Positions 45,831 through 54,970 of a stretch of DNA of 64,000 bases are shown one piece after another; positions within the stretch are counted from its first letter, which is position 1; every line of letters starts with the position of its first letter. The stretch lies in the NCBI GenBank assembly GCA_963760245.1, contig CAVXCH010000004.1, forward strand, positions 992,001-1,056,000, given 5' to 3'. The notes beneath the pieces are model-generated. The model was not told the DNA's origin, did not search any database, and saw only the letters and a program-made list of their open reading frames with translations. The position numbers were made by a program, and so were the translations under genes. Source of the DNA: UBA877 sp963760245. Lineage in GTDB: Bacteria; Chloroflexota; Anaerolineae; Anaerolineales; Villigracilaceae.

Positions 45831-48683
45831 CTACTTCTTTCGGTAAATTAAAAGCTTGACGATTTCCGCAACAACTGACGGAATGAGCAGCAGCGGCAGG
45901 ATGATTTCCCATTGCTGCCAGCCGAGCGGCACGGTGTTGAAAACGATGTTCAATCCGGGGATGTATACCACTCCAAGCAAAAGCGCCATCGAGGATAGGA
46001 AGGCAAGGTTCATATTGCGATTCCCGAAGACGCCGATCTTAAGGATTGGATAACGTTCCGACCGGGAGGTGAAAGCTCGGAACAACTCGGAAGCCGATAG
46101 GGTTACAAATGCCATTGACTCGGCTGCTTCGACGTGGCTGGGGAACCACTTCAACCCGATAAAATACGCCGCCAGGGTCACGGATGTAATGGCGATGGTC
46201 TGGGTAAGAATGCCCACCTGCATGAACCGGTTGATGATCGGCTCCTTTGGAGGGCGTGGCGGTTGCGACATGATGTCGGGGTCGCCCTTCTCTGTGCCTA
46301 GCGCCAGGGCCGGCGCGCCGTCAGTAACCAGGTTCAGCCAGAGCAATTGGATGGCCGTCAGAGGGGAGTTTTTAGTGACCAGCGTCCCAAGGAAGATGAC
46401 TAGGATCTCCGCCACGTTGCACGACAGCAGGTAATATACAAACTTGCGAATGTTGCTGTAGATTACCCGCCCCTGTTCCACCGCGTCTACGATGCTGACA
46501 TAGTTATCATCGGTTAGCACCATGTCGGCAGTTTCTTTGGCTACGTCGGTACCGGTGATGCCCATTGCCACGCCAATATTGGCGCGCTTGATGGCTGGAG
46601 CATCATTTACACCATCGCCGGTCATGGCTACCACTTCGCCGTTTGCCTGTAGGGCATCCACAATGCGCATTTTGTGTTCGGGGGAGACCCTGGCGAAGAC
46701 GTCCACCAATTCGATCTCACCCTTCAGGACATCGTCGCTCATCCGGTCTAGGTCTGTACCGGTCAGCACTTGATGGCCGGGCTGCATTAACCCGATTTCC
46801 TCGGCTACGGCTTTGGCAGTGTTGGGATAATCTCCTGTGATCATGACCGTGCGGATGCCGGCATGGGCAGCCTTCGACACGGCGGGTTTGACTTCCTCCC
46901 GAGGAGGATCGATCATCCCAACCATGCCGATGAAAACCAGGTCCTTTTCCAGTTCGTCTACCGCTACAGAATCGGCTTTGGGAGCCTGTTTAACCACCCG
47001 GTATGCCAGTGCAAGCACCCGCAAGGCATCCTGGGTCATTGAGTCGTTGGCATCCCGGATGCGCTGGCGAATGGACTCGCTCATCGGATTTGATTTATCA
47101 TCTACAGTCTGATAGGACGTGCACAGGTCCAACACCAGGTCGGGTGCGCCTTTGACGGCGATCACATCCCAGCCCTGCAGTTTGTTGTCTGTGAACGGAG
47201 AGACATCATTTGACCTGGGCTCGCGGATGTCATGGATGGTGACCATGCGCTTCCGTTCCGAGTCGAAGGGCACCTCATCTTGCCGTGGGTAGGCATTGTC
47301 CAATTCCACGTGAGTTGCATCCGCCTTGGCTGCTGCGATCAGCAGCGAACCTTCGGTCGGGTCGCCCACGATCCGGTAGGACTGGTCGTCGCCATCCACC
47401 GTCTCCAACTGGGCGTCATTATTGAGCGCACCCAGCCAGAGGGCTGTCTCTACACCCGGATATATGTGCAGGTCCACTGGCTTGTTGTCAACCTGGAATT
47501 CGCCGCGTCGCGAGTAGCCCGAACCGGTCACGGTGACGAACAATCCATCCACCCAAACCCGCGTGACGGTCATTTCATTCTGGGTAAGGGTGCCGGTTTT
47601 GTCAGAGCAGATTACTGTGGCTGAGCCGAGCGTCTCTACTGACGAAAGCCGACGGATGAGAGCATGACGGCGGATCATTTCCCGCATTCCCAGCGCCAGG
47701 CTGATGGTTACCACCGCTGGGAGACCTTCCGGTACGGCTGCAATGGCGAGACTGACAGCTACAATGAAGAATTCAACCAGTTCCTTCTTGGCCGAGCTTA
47801 GGTATGCCAGCACTCCGCCGCCGGTTGCCGCTAAGATCCCTAAATCTGTATTTTCGATCACGGCTACGACAAAGACGATTCCGCAGACTGCAAGTGCACC
47901 CCAGCCTAGGGTCTTGCCAAGCTGATCCAGACGCTTTTGCAGCGGTGTTTCTTCTTGGTCCACTCCTTCGAGCATTTTAGCGATCAAACCGAGCTGGGTG
48001 CGCATTCCGGTGGCGATGACCACACCGCGTCCGCGTCCGTAGGTCACCATGGTGCCCATAAAAACTGTATTCTTGCGATCTCCTAGCGGGATATTTGCCT
48101 CCAACTTCATGGCGGCATTCTTATTCACTGTGAGTGACTCGCCAGTCAGGGCGGCCTCATCGACCCGCAGATTGACCACCTCCAGCAGGCGCACATCCGC
48201 TGGGACGTGGTTGCCGGCTTCCAGGAATACAATATCACCTGGCACGAGATCCCGGGAAGAGATCGTGACATGGTGCCCATCCCGTAGTACTCGTGCTTCG
48301 GGAGCGGCCAATTTCTTGAGGGCTGCCAATGCTTCTTCAGCTCGTCTTTCTTGGACAATCCCTAGGATGGCATTCAGCAGGACGATGGCGATAATGGCAG
48401 AAGCGTCCACCCATTCACCCAGCAGGGCGGAAACAATGGAAGCCACGATGAGAAGCATTACGATGAAATTATTGAATTGCTCCCAGAGCAGGCGCAGGAA
48501 CCCGGGACGGGGAGCCTCGGTCAGTTGGTTCGGACCGTATTGCGTCATCCGCTCGGCGGCTTCAGGTTCAGACAATCCATTCTCGCGGACTTTAAGGTGC
48601 TCGAGGACTTCTTCAGCAGTCAGAGCATGCCAGGGTTCAGGTTTCGGTGAGCCAATGTTATCCTGGTGGGACGTCTTTTTCAT
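45831..48683 (-). CDS. P2A-type cation-transporting ATPase (Ca2+/Mn2+ pump type)
   Basis: A 950-residue P-type ATPase. TGES (180-183), AAVPEGLP (316-322, ion site in M4), DKTGTLT (phosphorylation at D361), TGDGVNDAPA, M5 SCNVAEILVIF (Asn and Glu as in SERCA) and M6 LNLVTDGAPALALG. These match SERCA/PMR1-type pumps that export Ca2+ or Mn2+. A yybP-ykoY-type manganese riboswitch 1.4 kb upstream, in the same direction, supports Mn2+ export, as for the Lactococcus P-ATPase YoaB (established). It begins 44 bases after glgC. Confidence 0.9.
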   Translation of the reverse strand: MKKTSHQDNIGSPKPEPWHALTAEEVLEHLKVRENGLSEPEAAERMTQYGPNQLTEAPRPGFLRLLWEQFNNFIVMLLIVASIVSALLGEWVDASAIIAIVLLNAILGIVQERRAEEALAALKKLAAPEARVLRDGHHVTISSRDLVPGDIVFLEAGNHVPADVRLLEVVNLRVDEAALTGESLTVNKNAAMKLEANIPLGDRKNTVFMGTMVTYGRGRGVVIATGMRTQLGLIAKMLEGVDQEETPLQKRLDQLGKTLGWGALAVCGIVFVVAVIENTDLGILAATGGGVLAYLSSAKKELVEFFIVAVSLAIAAVPEGLPAVVTISLALGMREMIRRHALIRRLSSVETLGSATVICSDKTGTLTQNEMTVTRVWVDGLFVTVTGSGYSRRGEFQVDNKPVDLHIYPGVETALWLGALNNDAQLETVDGDDQSYRIVGDPTEGSLLIAAAKADATHVELDNAYPRQDEVPFDSERKRMVTIHDIREPRSNDVSPFTDNKLQGWDVIAVKGAPDLVLDLCTSYQTVDDKSNPMSESIRQRIRDANDSMTQDALRVLALAYRVVKQAPKADSVAVDELEKDLVFIGMVGMIDPPREEVKPAVSKAAHAGIRTVMITGDYPNTAKAVAEEIGLMQPGHQVLTGTDLDRMSDDVLKGEIELVDVFARVSPEHKMRIVDALQANGEVVAMTGDGVNDAPAIKRANIGVAMGITGTDVAKETADMVLTDDNYVSIVDAVEQGRVIYSNIRKFVYYLLSCNVAEILVIFLGTLVTKNSPLTAIQLLWLNLVTDGAPALALGTEKGDPDIMSQPPRPPKEPIINRFMQVGILTQTIAITSVTLAAYFIGLKWFPSHVEAAESMAFVTLSASELFRAFTSRSERYPILKIGVFGNRNMNLAFLSSMALLLGVVYIPGLNIVFNTVPLGWQQWEIILPLLLIPSVVAEIVKLLIYRKK

Positions 48684-48726
48684 TGAGAGTTTTCTCCAAA
48701 ATTGGATTGGCAGAGTCGTACAAGGA

Positions 48727-49992
48727 TTAGGCCCCAGGTCCGATTTTCGTCCCGTTGGGAAGCACTACATTTTTTGGGATGACCACAATTCCATCCTGGA
48801 CGACCCAATTCTCTTTGTTAATCTCGGTACCAGACGGGAAGGGCTGGATGGTAACATCCGCGCCAAGCCGGGCGTTCTTGTCAATGATGGCACCTTCAAT
48901 CGTACAACCTGGCCCGATGCCGATGGGGGGTTTACTTGGATCTGTATCGGCTTCATCCACATAATAGTCCGCTCCCATCAAAACGCTATCTTTGATTGTT
49001 GTTCCGGCAGCAATGACGCTGCGCACACCGATGACCGAATGGGTGATCTCAGCCTGGTGGATCTGGCAGCCATCAGCCAGGAGCACATCTTTCAGCCGGC
49101 TGTCTTCAACGACTGAACCTGGCAGGAAGCGTGAGTGAGTATAGACGGGCCGCTCGCTGTCAAAGAAGTTAAATGGCGGGTTCTGGCAGGTCAGGTCCAG
49201 GTTGACCTCATAGAAAGAACGGATTGTTCCGATATCCCGCCAATAACCGTCGAAATCATAGCCATATACGGAACAGTTGTGGATGGCGTAGGGAATGATG
49301 TCACCGCCGAAATCGTCAAAATGTGGATTTTCGCGCAATAACTCGATCAGGACTTCTGTATTGAAGAAATAAATACCCATCGACCCGAGGAACGGACGCT
49401 TTTTGTTCGCGCGGCTGGCAAATTTGGAAAGGACAGCCGGGTCTTTGGGCTTTTCGGCGAAATCGCTGATCCGCCCATCTTTGCCGCGTTTCAGGATTCC
49501 AAGGCGGGAAGCTTCTTCCCGAACGACCGGTTGGACTGCAACCGTGATATCTGCATTATGCTCCCAATGAAATTTGGCCATTGGGGCGTAATCCATGCGG
49601 TAGAGGTGGTCTCCTGCCAGGATGAGTACGTATTTGGCCCGTGCGGAACGGATCTGGAAGATTTGTTTGCGGAGGGCGTCGGCGGTACCCTGGTACCAGT
49701 CTGCGGATTCGAGCGTCTGCTCGGCTGCCAGGATTTCCACGAATCCGGTGTGGAATTGGTCGAAGTTATAGGTCTGGTTGATATGGCGGTGCAGGGAATG
49801 GGAATTGAATTGGGTCAGCACATCGATCCGGTAAATTCCGGAGTTGATGCAGTTGCTGATGGGAATATCGATCAGGCGATATTTTCCAGCGATGGGCACG
49901 GCTGGTTTCGAGCGTAATTTGGTCAATGGAAAGAGCCGCGAACCACGTCCACCCCCCAGGATGACAGCCAAAATATCATTCATGCCAGGCAT
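48727..49992 (-). CDS. glgC: Glucose-1-phosphate adenylyltransferase
   Basis: 421 residues, making ADP-glucose for glycogen. LGGGRGSRLFPLT (substrate loop), LAGDHLYRMDY and the C-terminal left-handed beta-helix (VIGVRSVIAAGTTIKDSVLMGAD) are typical. GAGGAGA precedes ATG 49992. The P-type ATPase follows, and the manganese riboswitch lies 100 bases upstream. No glycogen synthase gene is nearby. A separate promoter in 49993-50100 is possible (TATTATAGAT near 50030 on this strand). Confidence 0.95.
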   Translation of the reverse strand: MPGMNDILAVILGGGRGSRLFPLTKLRSKPAVPIAGKYRLIDIPISNCINSGIYRIDVLTQFNSHSLHRHINQTYNFDQFHTGFVEILAAEQTLESADWYQGTADALRKQIFQIRSARAKYVLILAGDHLYRMDYAPMAKFHWEHNADITVAVQPVVREEASRLGILKRGKDGRISDFAEKPKDPAVLSKFASRANKKRPFLGSMGIYFFNTEVLIELLRENPHFDDFGGDIIPYAIHNCSVYGYDFDGYWRDIGTIRSFYEVNLDLTCQNPPFNFFDSERPVYTHSRFLPGSVVEDSRLKDVLLADGCQIHQAEITHSVIGVRSVIAAGTTIKDSVLMGADYYVDEADTDPSKPPIGIGPGCTIEGAIIDKNARLGADVTIQPFPSGTEINKENWVVQDGIVVIPKNVVLPNGTKIGPGA

Positions 49993-50100
49993 AGGTCTCT
50001 CCTCGAAGCTGCATTTGTAAATAAATCTATAATAATCCAGAAAAAGCAGGTACGCCAGTTTTATTCATAGGTAAGTCACGCGATGCCTGCATACTTTCAT

Positions 50101-50134
50101 AAAAAAAGCGAGACCACCTGGATGGCGGTCTCGC
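50101..50134 (-). terminator. Terminator of the manganese riboswitch
   Basis: On the minus strand GCGAGACCGCC (50124-50134) pairs with GGTGGTCTCGC (50108-50118), followed by TTTTTTT. The 5' arm shares bases with the 3' end of the aptamer. Confidence 0.85.
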
Positions 50135-50225
50135 GAACGCTTGATTGCGCACAGGCAACCGGGAGTTTCCTCCGTGCTGACGATCACCTGCCCCGCACAC
50201 GCGGGCGCTACTCCCCGACAAAGAG
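50125..50225 (-). ncRNA. yybP-ykoY-type manganese riboswitch
   Basis: The minus strand reads GGGGAGTAGCG, the core motif of yybP-ykoY, then a GC hairpin (CCCGC/GCGGG), then ATCGTCAGCACGGAGGAAAC and CTCCCGG. This closely follows the Lactococcus lactis Mn2+ aptamer, which has GUCGUCAAUUCGUGAGGAAAC and CUCACCGG at the same places, and it ends with GCGAGACC where that one has AGCAAGACC. The 3' strand overlaps the terminator, so Mn2+ binding would block termination and switch the genes on. The next genes are glgC and a Ca/Mn-type P-ATPase. Not verified by a covariance search. Confidence 0.8.
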
Positions 50226-50242
50226 ATCTTTTCTTGATATAA

Positions 50243-50326
50243 TGCCGAAGGTGGGACTTGAACCCACAATCCCGTCAGGGAACACGAGTTTGAGTCGTGC
50301 GCGTCTGCCAGTTCCGCCACTCCGGC
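50243..50326 (-). tRNA. tRNA-Leu (anticodon CAA)
   Basis: 84 bases with a long variable arm. Acceptor GCCGGAG/CTTCGGC, anticodon stem CACGA/TCGTG with loop CTCAAAC (CAA), T loop GGTTCAAGTCC. The discriminator is A; no CCA encoded. The gene ends 10 to 20 bases before the riboswitch, on the same strand. A -10 like TAAAAT at 50337-50342 is 11 bases upstream. Confidence 0.95.
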
Positions 50327-50360
50327 CAGCGCCCAAATTTTACCACAACAACAGGATCAG

Positions 50361-51419
50361 ATGAAACTTGGAATTATTGGCTTCCCCCAATCAGGTAAAA
50401 CCACTCTTTTTAATGCACTGACGCGCGGCAACGCGCCGACCACTGCCTCCGCCGGGCGGATCGAAGTCCATACTGCGGTGGTGGATGTCCCCGACCCGCG
50501 TGTGGATACCCTCTCGGCCATGTTCAAACCGAAAAAGACCATCTATGCCAAGGTCACCTATGCCGATATAGCCGGGTTGGATAGCGGTGTGGCCAAATCT
50601 GGGATCTCCGGGCAGCTCCTGAACCAGTTGTCACAAATGGATGGACTGATTCATGTCGTCCGCTGTTTTGAAGACGGCAATGTCCCCCATCCATCCGGAA
50701 GCGTGGATCCGGCGCGCGACATTGCTGCCATGGATGGGGAACTCCTTCTGAACGACCTGATCGCTGTCGAGCGGAAACTTGAACGGTTGGTCGAGGAACG
50801 TAAGAAAGGGGGAACGGACAAGGTTGTTAATGAGCGTCAGACGGCATTATTCACTCGTTTGCATGGAATCCTATCTGCAGAGAAACCCCTGCGAGGTGTG
50901 GATATCTCCGCCGAGGAGGAGAAATTCCTCTCTGGCTTCGGCTTGCTGACCCGCAAACCTCTGCTCATTCTTTTGAACCTGGGAGAAGGGCAGGCGGAGC
51001 CCAAAGTGCAAACAACATCTAAGGTGGTTGCGCTGCAAGGCAAGCTGGAGATGGAGATTGCGCAGTTGCCACCTGACGATGCAGCGGTCTTTATGTCCGA
51101 ATATGGCATCACAGAACTTTCGCTCAACCGCATGATCAGCATTTCCTACGACCTGCTTGACCAGCAGTCTTTTTTCACTGTCGGCGAAGACGAAGTCCGA
51201 GCCTGGACAACCAGGCGCAAAGCTACGGCTGTGGAAGCAGCCGGGGAGATCCATACCGACCTGGCGCATGGTTTCGTGCGGGCCGAAGTGATCGGCTGTC
51301 AGGATTTAATCGAGTTGGGCGGCATGACTGAGGCCAAGGCCAAGGGGAAACTGCGACTGGAGGGCAAGGAATACATTGTCAAGGACGGTGACATCGTCCA
51401 CATCCGGTCGAGCCTGTAA
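50361..51419 (+). CDS. ychF: Redox-regulated ATPase / GTPase YchF (OLA1 family)
   Basis: 352 residues. P-loop GFPQSGKTTLFNAL near residue 7, G3 YADIAGLDSGV (D-x-x-G), and the C-terminal TGS domain ending IVKDGDIVHIRSSL. Usual family members have NxxE in place of the NKxD G4 motif and hydrolyse ATP; here the G4 region is LNLGEG. The start codon lies over the tRNA-Leu promoter, so regulation may be linked (inference). The family associates with ribosomes. Confidence 0.9.
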   Translation: MKLGIIGFPQSGKTTLFNALTRGNAPTTASAGRIEVHTAVVDVPDPRVDTLSAMFKPKKTIYAKVTYADIAGLDSGVAKSGISGQLLNQLSQMDGLIHVVRCFEDGNVPHPSGSVDPARDIAAMDGELLLNDLIAVERKLERLVEERKKGGTDKVVNERQTALFTRLHGILSAEKPLRGVDISAEEEKFLSGFGLLTRKPLLILLNLGEGQAEPKVQTTSKVVALQGKLEMEIAQLPPDDAAVFMSEYGITELSLNRMISISYDLLDQQSFFTVGEDEVRAWTTRRKATAVEAAGEIHTDLAHGFVRAEVIGCQDLIELGGMTEAKAKGKLRLEGKEYIVKDGDIVHIRSSL

Positions 51420-51434
51420 TTTACCAAAGGAAAA

Positions 51435-51472
51435 ATAAAAGGCGCGCCGAGAAAGCAGGACGCGCCTTTTAT
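51435..51472. terminator. Bidirectional rho-independent terminator
   Basis: ATAAAAGGCGCG (51435-51446) pairs with CGCGCCTTTTAT (51461-51472), a perfect 12-bp stem with A/T runs in both directions. It separates convergent ychF and ssb. Confidence 0.9.
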
Positions 51473-51489
51473 TTATAGTTCTTAGGAAA

Positions 51490-51876
51490 TTATGCCTCGT
51501 ATTCGGCAGGTGCTTCCTCGACCATCGCCTCCGGTTCGTCCTCCGGCTTGCGGTCCAGCATCTGCATGGACAGGGCTACCACCTTGGTGTAATATTTGGT
51601 CTCGCCGCCCTTGTCATCATACTTGTCGGTCTTCAGGCGGCCTTCGAGGTAGATCAGGCTGCCCTTGTGCAGGTACTGCTGACAGACTTCACCCAGCCGG
51701 CCCCAGGCTTCCACATTGACCCATTCGGTGGATTCCTTGTTTTCCCCTTCCGCAGACTTCCAGCGCTGGCTGACAGCCAGGCTGAAATTGGTAACCTTTT
51801 TTCCGGTGGGAGTGGAGCGGGTTTCGGGATCCTTGCCAAGACGACCGATCAATTGAACTCGATTTAGAGCGGGCAT
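51490..51876 (-). CDS. ssb: Single-stranded DNA-binding protein
   Basis: 128 residues. OB-fold signature LNRVQLIGRLGKDPETRSTPTGKKV, then WVNVEAWGRLGEVCQQYL. The C-terminal tail is acidic (EDEPEAMVEEAPAEYEA) as needed for partner binding, but it does not end in the usual DDDIPF. Length is shorter than E. coli SSB, common in Chloroflexota. Confidence 0.93.
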   Translation of the reverse strand: MPALNRVQLIGRLGKDPETRSTPTGKKVTNFSLAVSQRWKSAEGENKESTEWVNVEAWGRLGEVCQQYLHKGSLIYLEGRLKTDKYDDKGGETKYYTKVVALSMQMLDRKPEDEPEAMVEEAPAEYEA

Positions 51877-51956
51877 TTCCTCTTCTCCTTTTCAGTGGGG
51901 TAAATATTGATTATGATTAGTGTACTGATGTTCAGACAATTGTCAAGGTGGATATT

Positions 51957-52790
51957 ATGAAAATTGTGACTGCGATCACCGAACTGCGAGCCGCACGGCG
52001 TCTCTTATCCGGATCGGTCGGATTTGTACCAACCATGGGGTTCTTGCACGCTGGCCACATTTCACTGGTGAAAGCCGCCAGGGCTGAATGTGACAGCGTG
52101 GTCGCCAGTATATTTGTGAACCCGACCCAGTTTGGACCAAATGAGGACCTGGCGAAATATCCGCGCGACCTGCCGCGAGATCTGGCTCTTCTCGAGGCTG
52201 CCGGAGTCGACCTGGTCTGGACGCCTACGGAGGAGGTCATGTACCCTTCCGGATTCCAGACCTGGGTGCAGGTGGACGCATTGACTCGCCGGCTGGAGGG
52301 GGAGACGCGTCCCGGGCATTTCCGGGGGGTGACAACCGTTGTGGCCAAGTTATTCAACGCGGTCGGACCCGATAGAGCCTACTTCGGTCAGAAGGACGCC
52401 CAGCAGGCAGCCGTGGTACGGCGAATGACCAGGGATCTGGATTTTCCGATTGAAATCATTGTCTGCCCCACCAAGCGGGAAGCGGACGGACTGGCAATGT
52501 CCAGCCGGAATACGTATTTGAACCTGCAGGAACGCCAGGCGGCGACGGTTCTCTTCCGAGCTCTCAGTTCGGCCAAATTGGCTTATGATTCTGGAGAAAA
52601 GGGTGCCGAAAAGCTGCGCGCAATTGTGAGTGCAGCGGTGGCTTCTGAACCGCTGGCAAAATTGCAGTATGTCTCTTGCGCCGATTATGATTCTCTGGAA
52701 GAGTTGGATACAGTGCGCGGTAAAGCTCTTATTTCAATGGCGGTCTTTATGGGGAAAACCAGGCTGATTGATAATTTTGTGTTGGGGTAA
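51957..52790 (+). CDS. panC: Pantothenate synthetase
   Basis: PanC joins pantoate and beta-alanine using ATP. 277 residues. The HIGH-type motif VGFVPTMGFLHAGHISLV, then FVNPTQFGPNEDL, and GQKDAQQAAVVRRM and MSSRNTYL are all present. ATG 51957 is preferred over GTG 51948 because AAGGTGG lies before it. panB and panD are not in the window. Confidence 0.93.
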   Translation: MKIVTAITELRAARRLLSGSVGFVPTMGFLHAGHISLVKAARAECDSVVASIFVNPTQFGPNEDLAKYPRDLPRDLALLEAAGVDLVWTPTEEVMYPSGFQTWVQVDALTRRLEGETRPGHFRGVTTVVAKLFNAVGPDRAYFGQKDAQQAAVVRRMTRDLDFPIEIIVCPTKREADGLAMSSRNTYLNLQERQAATVLFRALSSAKLAYDSGEKGAEKLRAIVSAAVASEPLAKLQYVSCADYDSLEELDTVRGKALISMAVFMGKTRLIDNFVLG

Positions 52791-52996
52791 AGTCTAGAAC
52801 GGTTTGTTGCCTGCCCCCAGTCAGTCCCAGAATAAACCTTTCCGGGTTGACTTTAACTTGAAAAAAAAGAACCACAATAGGTGTGGGTGCAATTGTCCGG
52901 CATTGCCTTCAGCGGGGGCATCATAATTTCTTGCAGCAAGAATTAGAATATTGTCCTCTGGAGAAAGTCGTCTGCAAACTGATATTATCTGATAAT

Positions 52997-53956
52997 TCAG
53001 TTATGCAAAGTCTCGCGATATTTCCTGGCTGCCTCAACGTAGAAAGTAATCCACTTATTTACATCTCCCCGTCTGCCAACCACCCAAGGGCATTGGGTGG
53101 GAGTCCAATCCAATCGATATCGGTCAGCTGGGTCGGCATGCCTCTCCAGAGCTGTCCAGGCGGCTCGCAACCTCTCGTCTTTCCCATACCCCATTTTACT
53201 TAGAGCATATAGAACCTCAAATGAGTTTGCGCGCCAGGTAATGGGAAATGACAGATTTTCAACGTCTCGGTTGACCGGGATCCCCGGGTGGTCAGATTGA
53301 AAGATGCCTCCCCGTCCCAGGAAATAATTTAACAATTGTTTGCATCTTGGTTCGTCCCAGTAATTGGGGAATTCCGAAAAAGCCACAAGAGCCTTGACTG
53401 AGCCGCGGAAACAACTTTTTACTGAGTTGGTCCTGGTTTTCCCTTCGTGGATATCACATAAATAACCGCCGTCTTTGCGACAGGTTTGGTTTATCAATCC
53501 CAGTGCTCGGTGAACCCTCTTGTCATCCCTAAACCCCAGACGCATAAAAGTCCGGATGTTGTACCCCAACAGGCAGGAAAAATGTCTGAACCAATCTCCA
53601 TCCGCTTGTTGCAGGGCAAGGTATCGCTCTGCAGCTTTTTCGACTTGCGGTTGGGTGCGATCCACACCCAGTTCAGACAAATATGCCAGACAAAAGTGCG
53701 TTGTTGCGAAAGAGCCATACTCCACCCCGTCTCCCACCACCCTTTGAGTACGCGGATTTTTTTGTAGCCAGTACCCATCCGGGTGCATTTTCTCGAGCAA
53801 TGTCCGGACGGGATGGGACTCCAGGATTGCCGATTTAGCATGAACCATCTCAGGTGCATCATCGCTGTAATTCAGGATTTCTTTTAGCGTACGATATCGT
53901 ACAGATGGATTGTCTTCTTCCAACAGCCATCTGATAACATCCTTTTGAGTGTCCAT
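52997..53956 (-). CDS. Prenyltransferase / squalene-oxidase-repeat-like protein
   Basis: A 319-residue soluble protein rich in helical repeats: YERYLALQQADGDWFRHFS, HRALGLINQTCRKDGGYLC and related segments with conserved Gly-Asp-W/Y spacing, as in alpha/alpha-barrel cyclases and nitrogen-fixation-linked proteins. The catalytic DxDD motif of terpene cyclases is not evident, so I do not assign an activity. A strong sigma-70 promoter lies 210 bases upstream. Confidence 0.6.
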   Translation of the reverse strand: MDTQKDVIRWLLEEDNPSVRYRTLKEILNYSDDAPEMVHAKSAILESHPVRTLLEKMHPDGYWLQKNPRTQRVVGDGVEYGSFATTHFCLAYLSELGVDRTQPQVEKAAERYLALQQADGDWFRHFSCLLGYNIRTFMRLGFRDDKRVHRALGLINQTCRKDGGYLCDIHEGKTRTNSVKSCFRGSVKALVAFSEFPNYWDEPRCKQLLNYFLGRGGIFQSDHPGIPVNRDVENLSFPITWRANSFEVLYALSKMGYGKDERLRAAWTALERHADPADRYRLDWTPTQCPWVVGRRGDVNKWITFYVEAARKYRETLHN

Positions 53957-54324
53957 TCACCAACCTTTTTGGTTAACTCTCTTTAAGATTTTTGTGGGTA
54001 TGCTTTAAAATTCATAGCAGTTGCTTTCTATCAATATTCTTCTCTAAAATTCAAATTTTTTCATCAGGGCATGTTGGTTGAATTTTCCTCACCCCCTAAT
54101 CCTGCCTCGCCACACCTTAATTAATTCCTTGCTTCTAATTGCTTCCTGGTGGCTGGCAATTCAGTAAACATTCTATTGGTCCTTTTTTGGGTTGTCAAGC
54201 CTCACTTTCTATTTTCCTAAGACACATGAAATAGTTGTTTGTGAAGACCGGTCCAAACGGAATAGATTTGTAGAAAACTGGCGTGGTCCGTTGCCTTCCA
54301 TGGATAAACCTTTTTGGTGCATAA
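53957..54324 (-). promoter_or_regulatory. AT-rich region with a strong minus-strand promoter
   Basis: TTGACA (54193-54198) and TAGAAT (54170-54175), on the minus strand, are 17 bases apart. Transcription would begin near 54163 and give the alpha/alpha-barrel gene a leader of about 200 bases. No gene recognised in the leader. Confidence 0.65.
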
Positions 54325-54588
54325 TTACACTTGCTCGAACTTTTCCACGGGCACAACAAAGATGGTGGCGCGCTTTTCACCCTCGGGAGCAGGGCAGCAG
54401 GTTTCTTTCAAAACTTGGATGGCGGAATCCACTTTCCCGTCATCCACACCCACCAGCAGGGTGGTTACCCCCCGCCGTAAAATACCGCCGGTCGAAGCAA
54501 TCCGTGTAACACGGAAATGGCCGTCCGTCAGGACCCGGGTGACCGGGTCAGAATCCACATCCCGGAGGATCGCAATAATCATTTTCAT
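54325..54588 (-). CDS. PII-like cyclic-di-AMP receptor family protein
   Basis: 87 residues: MKMIIAILRDVDSDPVTRVL, then RIASTGGILRRGVTTLLVGV, then the C-terminal strand TIFVVPVEKFEQV. This is the layout of DarA/PstA-type cyclic-di-AMP-binding PII-like proteins (family DUF970). The STGG/TTLLVG pieces are the ligand-loop region. AGGAG lies upstream of ATG 54588. It is the last gene of a short operon with a close paralog before it. Confidence 0.8.
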   Translation of the reverse strand: MKMIIAILRDVDSDPVTRVLTDGHFRVTRIASTGGILRRGVTTLLVGVDDGKVDSAIQVLKETCCPAPEGEKRATIFVVPVEKFEQV

Positions 54589-54622
54589 GACGCACACTCC
54601 TCTACTTCGCAATGGACGAAGC

Positions 54623-54961
54623 CTAGAACTCCTCGAACCGTTCCACGGGTATAGTAAAGACAGTCGCACCTCCCACTGTTACTGGCACCGGGGTCGGCAG
54701 TGGCAGGGGTGAACCTTCCAGTGGGATAGCGAGATATTCCACCCTCTCACGGCAGGATTTTTGTAATGCCACCCTCACTTCGTCCTCCTTGCCTTCCGGT
54801 AAGCCTACCAACAAGGTGGCGTTGCGCCGTCCCAGGAAACCACCAGTGCTTGCTAGGTGAAAAACAGGCACGCCCAATGCTCCCACGGCACGTGTTGCCA
54901 GGTCCACGTCCTGTTCCTGGACGATGGCAGTCATTAGAAAACGAATGGGTGAATTATCCAT
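54623..54961 (-). CDS. PII-like cyclic-di-AMP receptor family protein, paralog
   Basis: 112 residues, related to its neighbour: LASTGGFLGRRNATLLVGLP matches the same loop. A T-loop-like stretch is longer, with an extra Pro-rich insert (SPLPLPTPVPVTVG) before TVFTIPVERFEEF. AGGAGG is upstream of 54961; a second start at 54934 is possible. The gene is 9 bases from the glycoside-hydrolase-like gene. Confidence 0.75.
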   Translation of the reverse strand: MDNSPIRFLMTAIVQEQDVDLATRAVGALGVPVFHLASTGGFLGRRNATLLVGLPEGKEDEVRVALQKSCRERVEYLAIPLEGSPLPLPTPVPVTVGGATVFTIPVERFEEF

Positions 54962-54970
54962 ACGAGCCTC

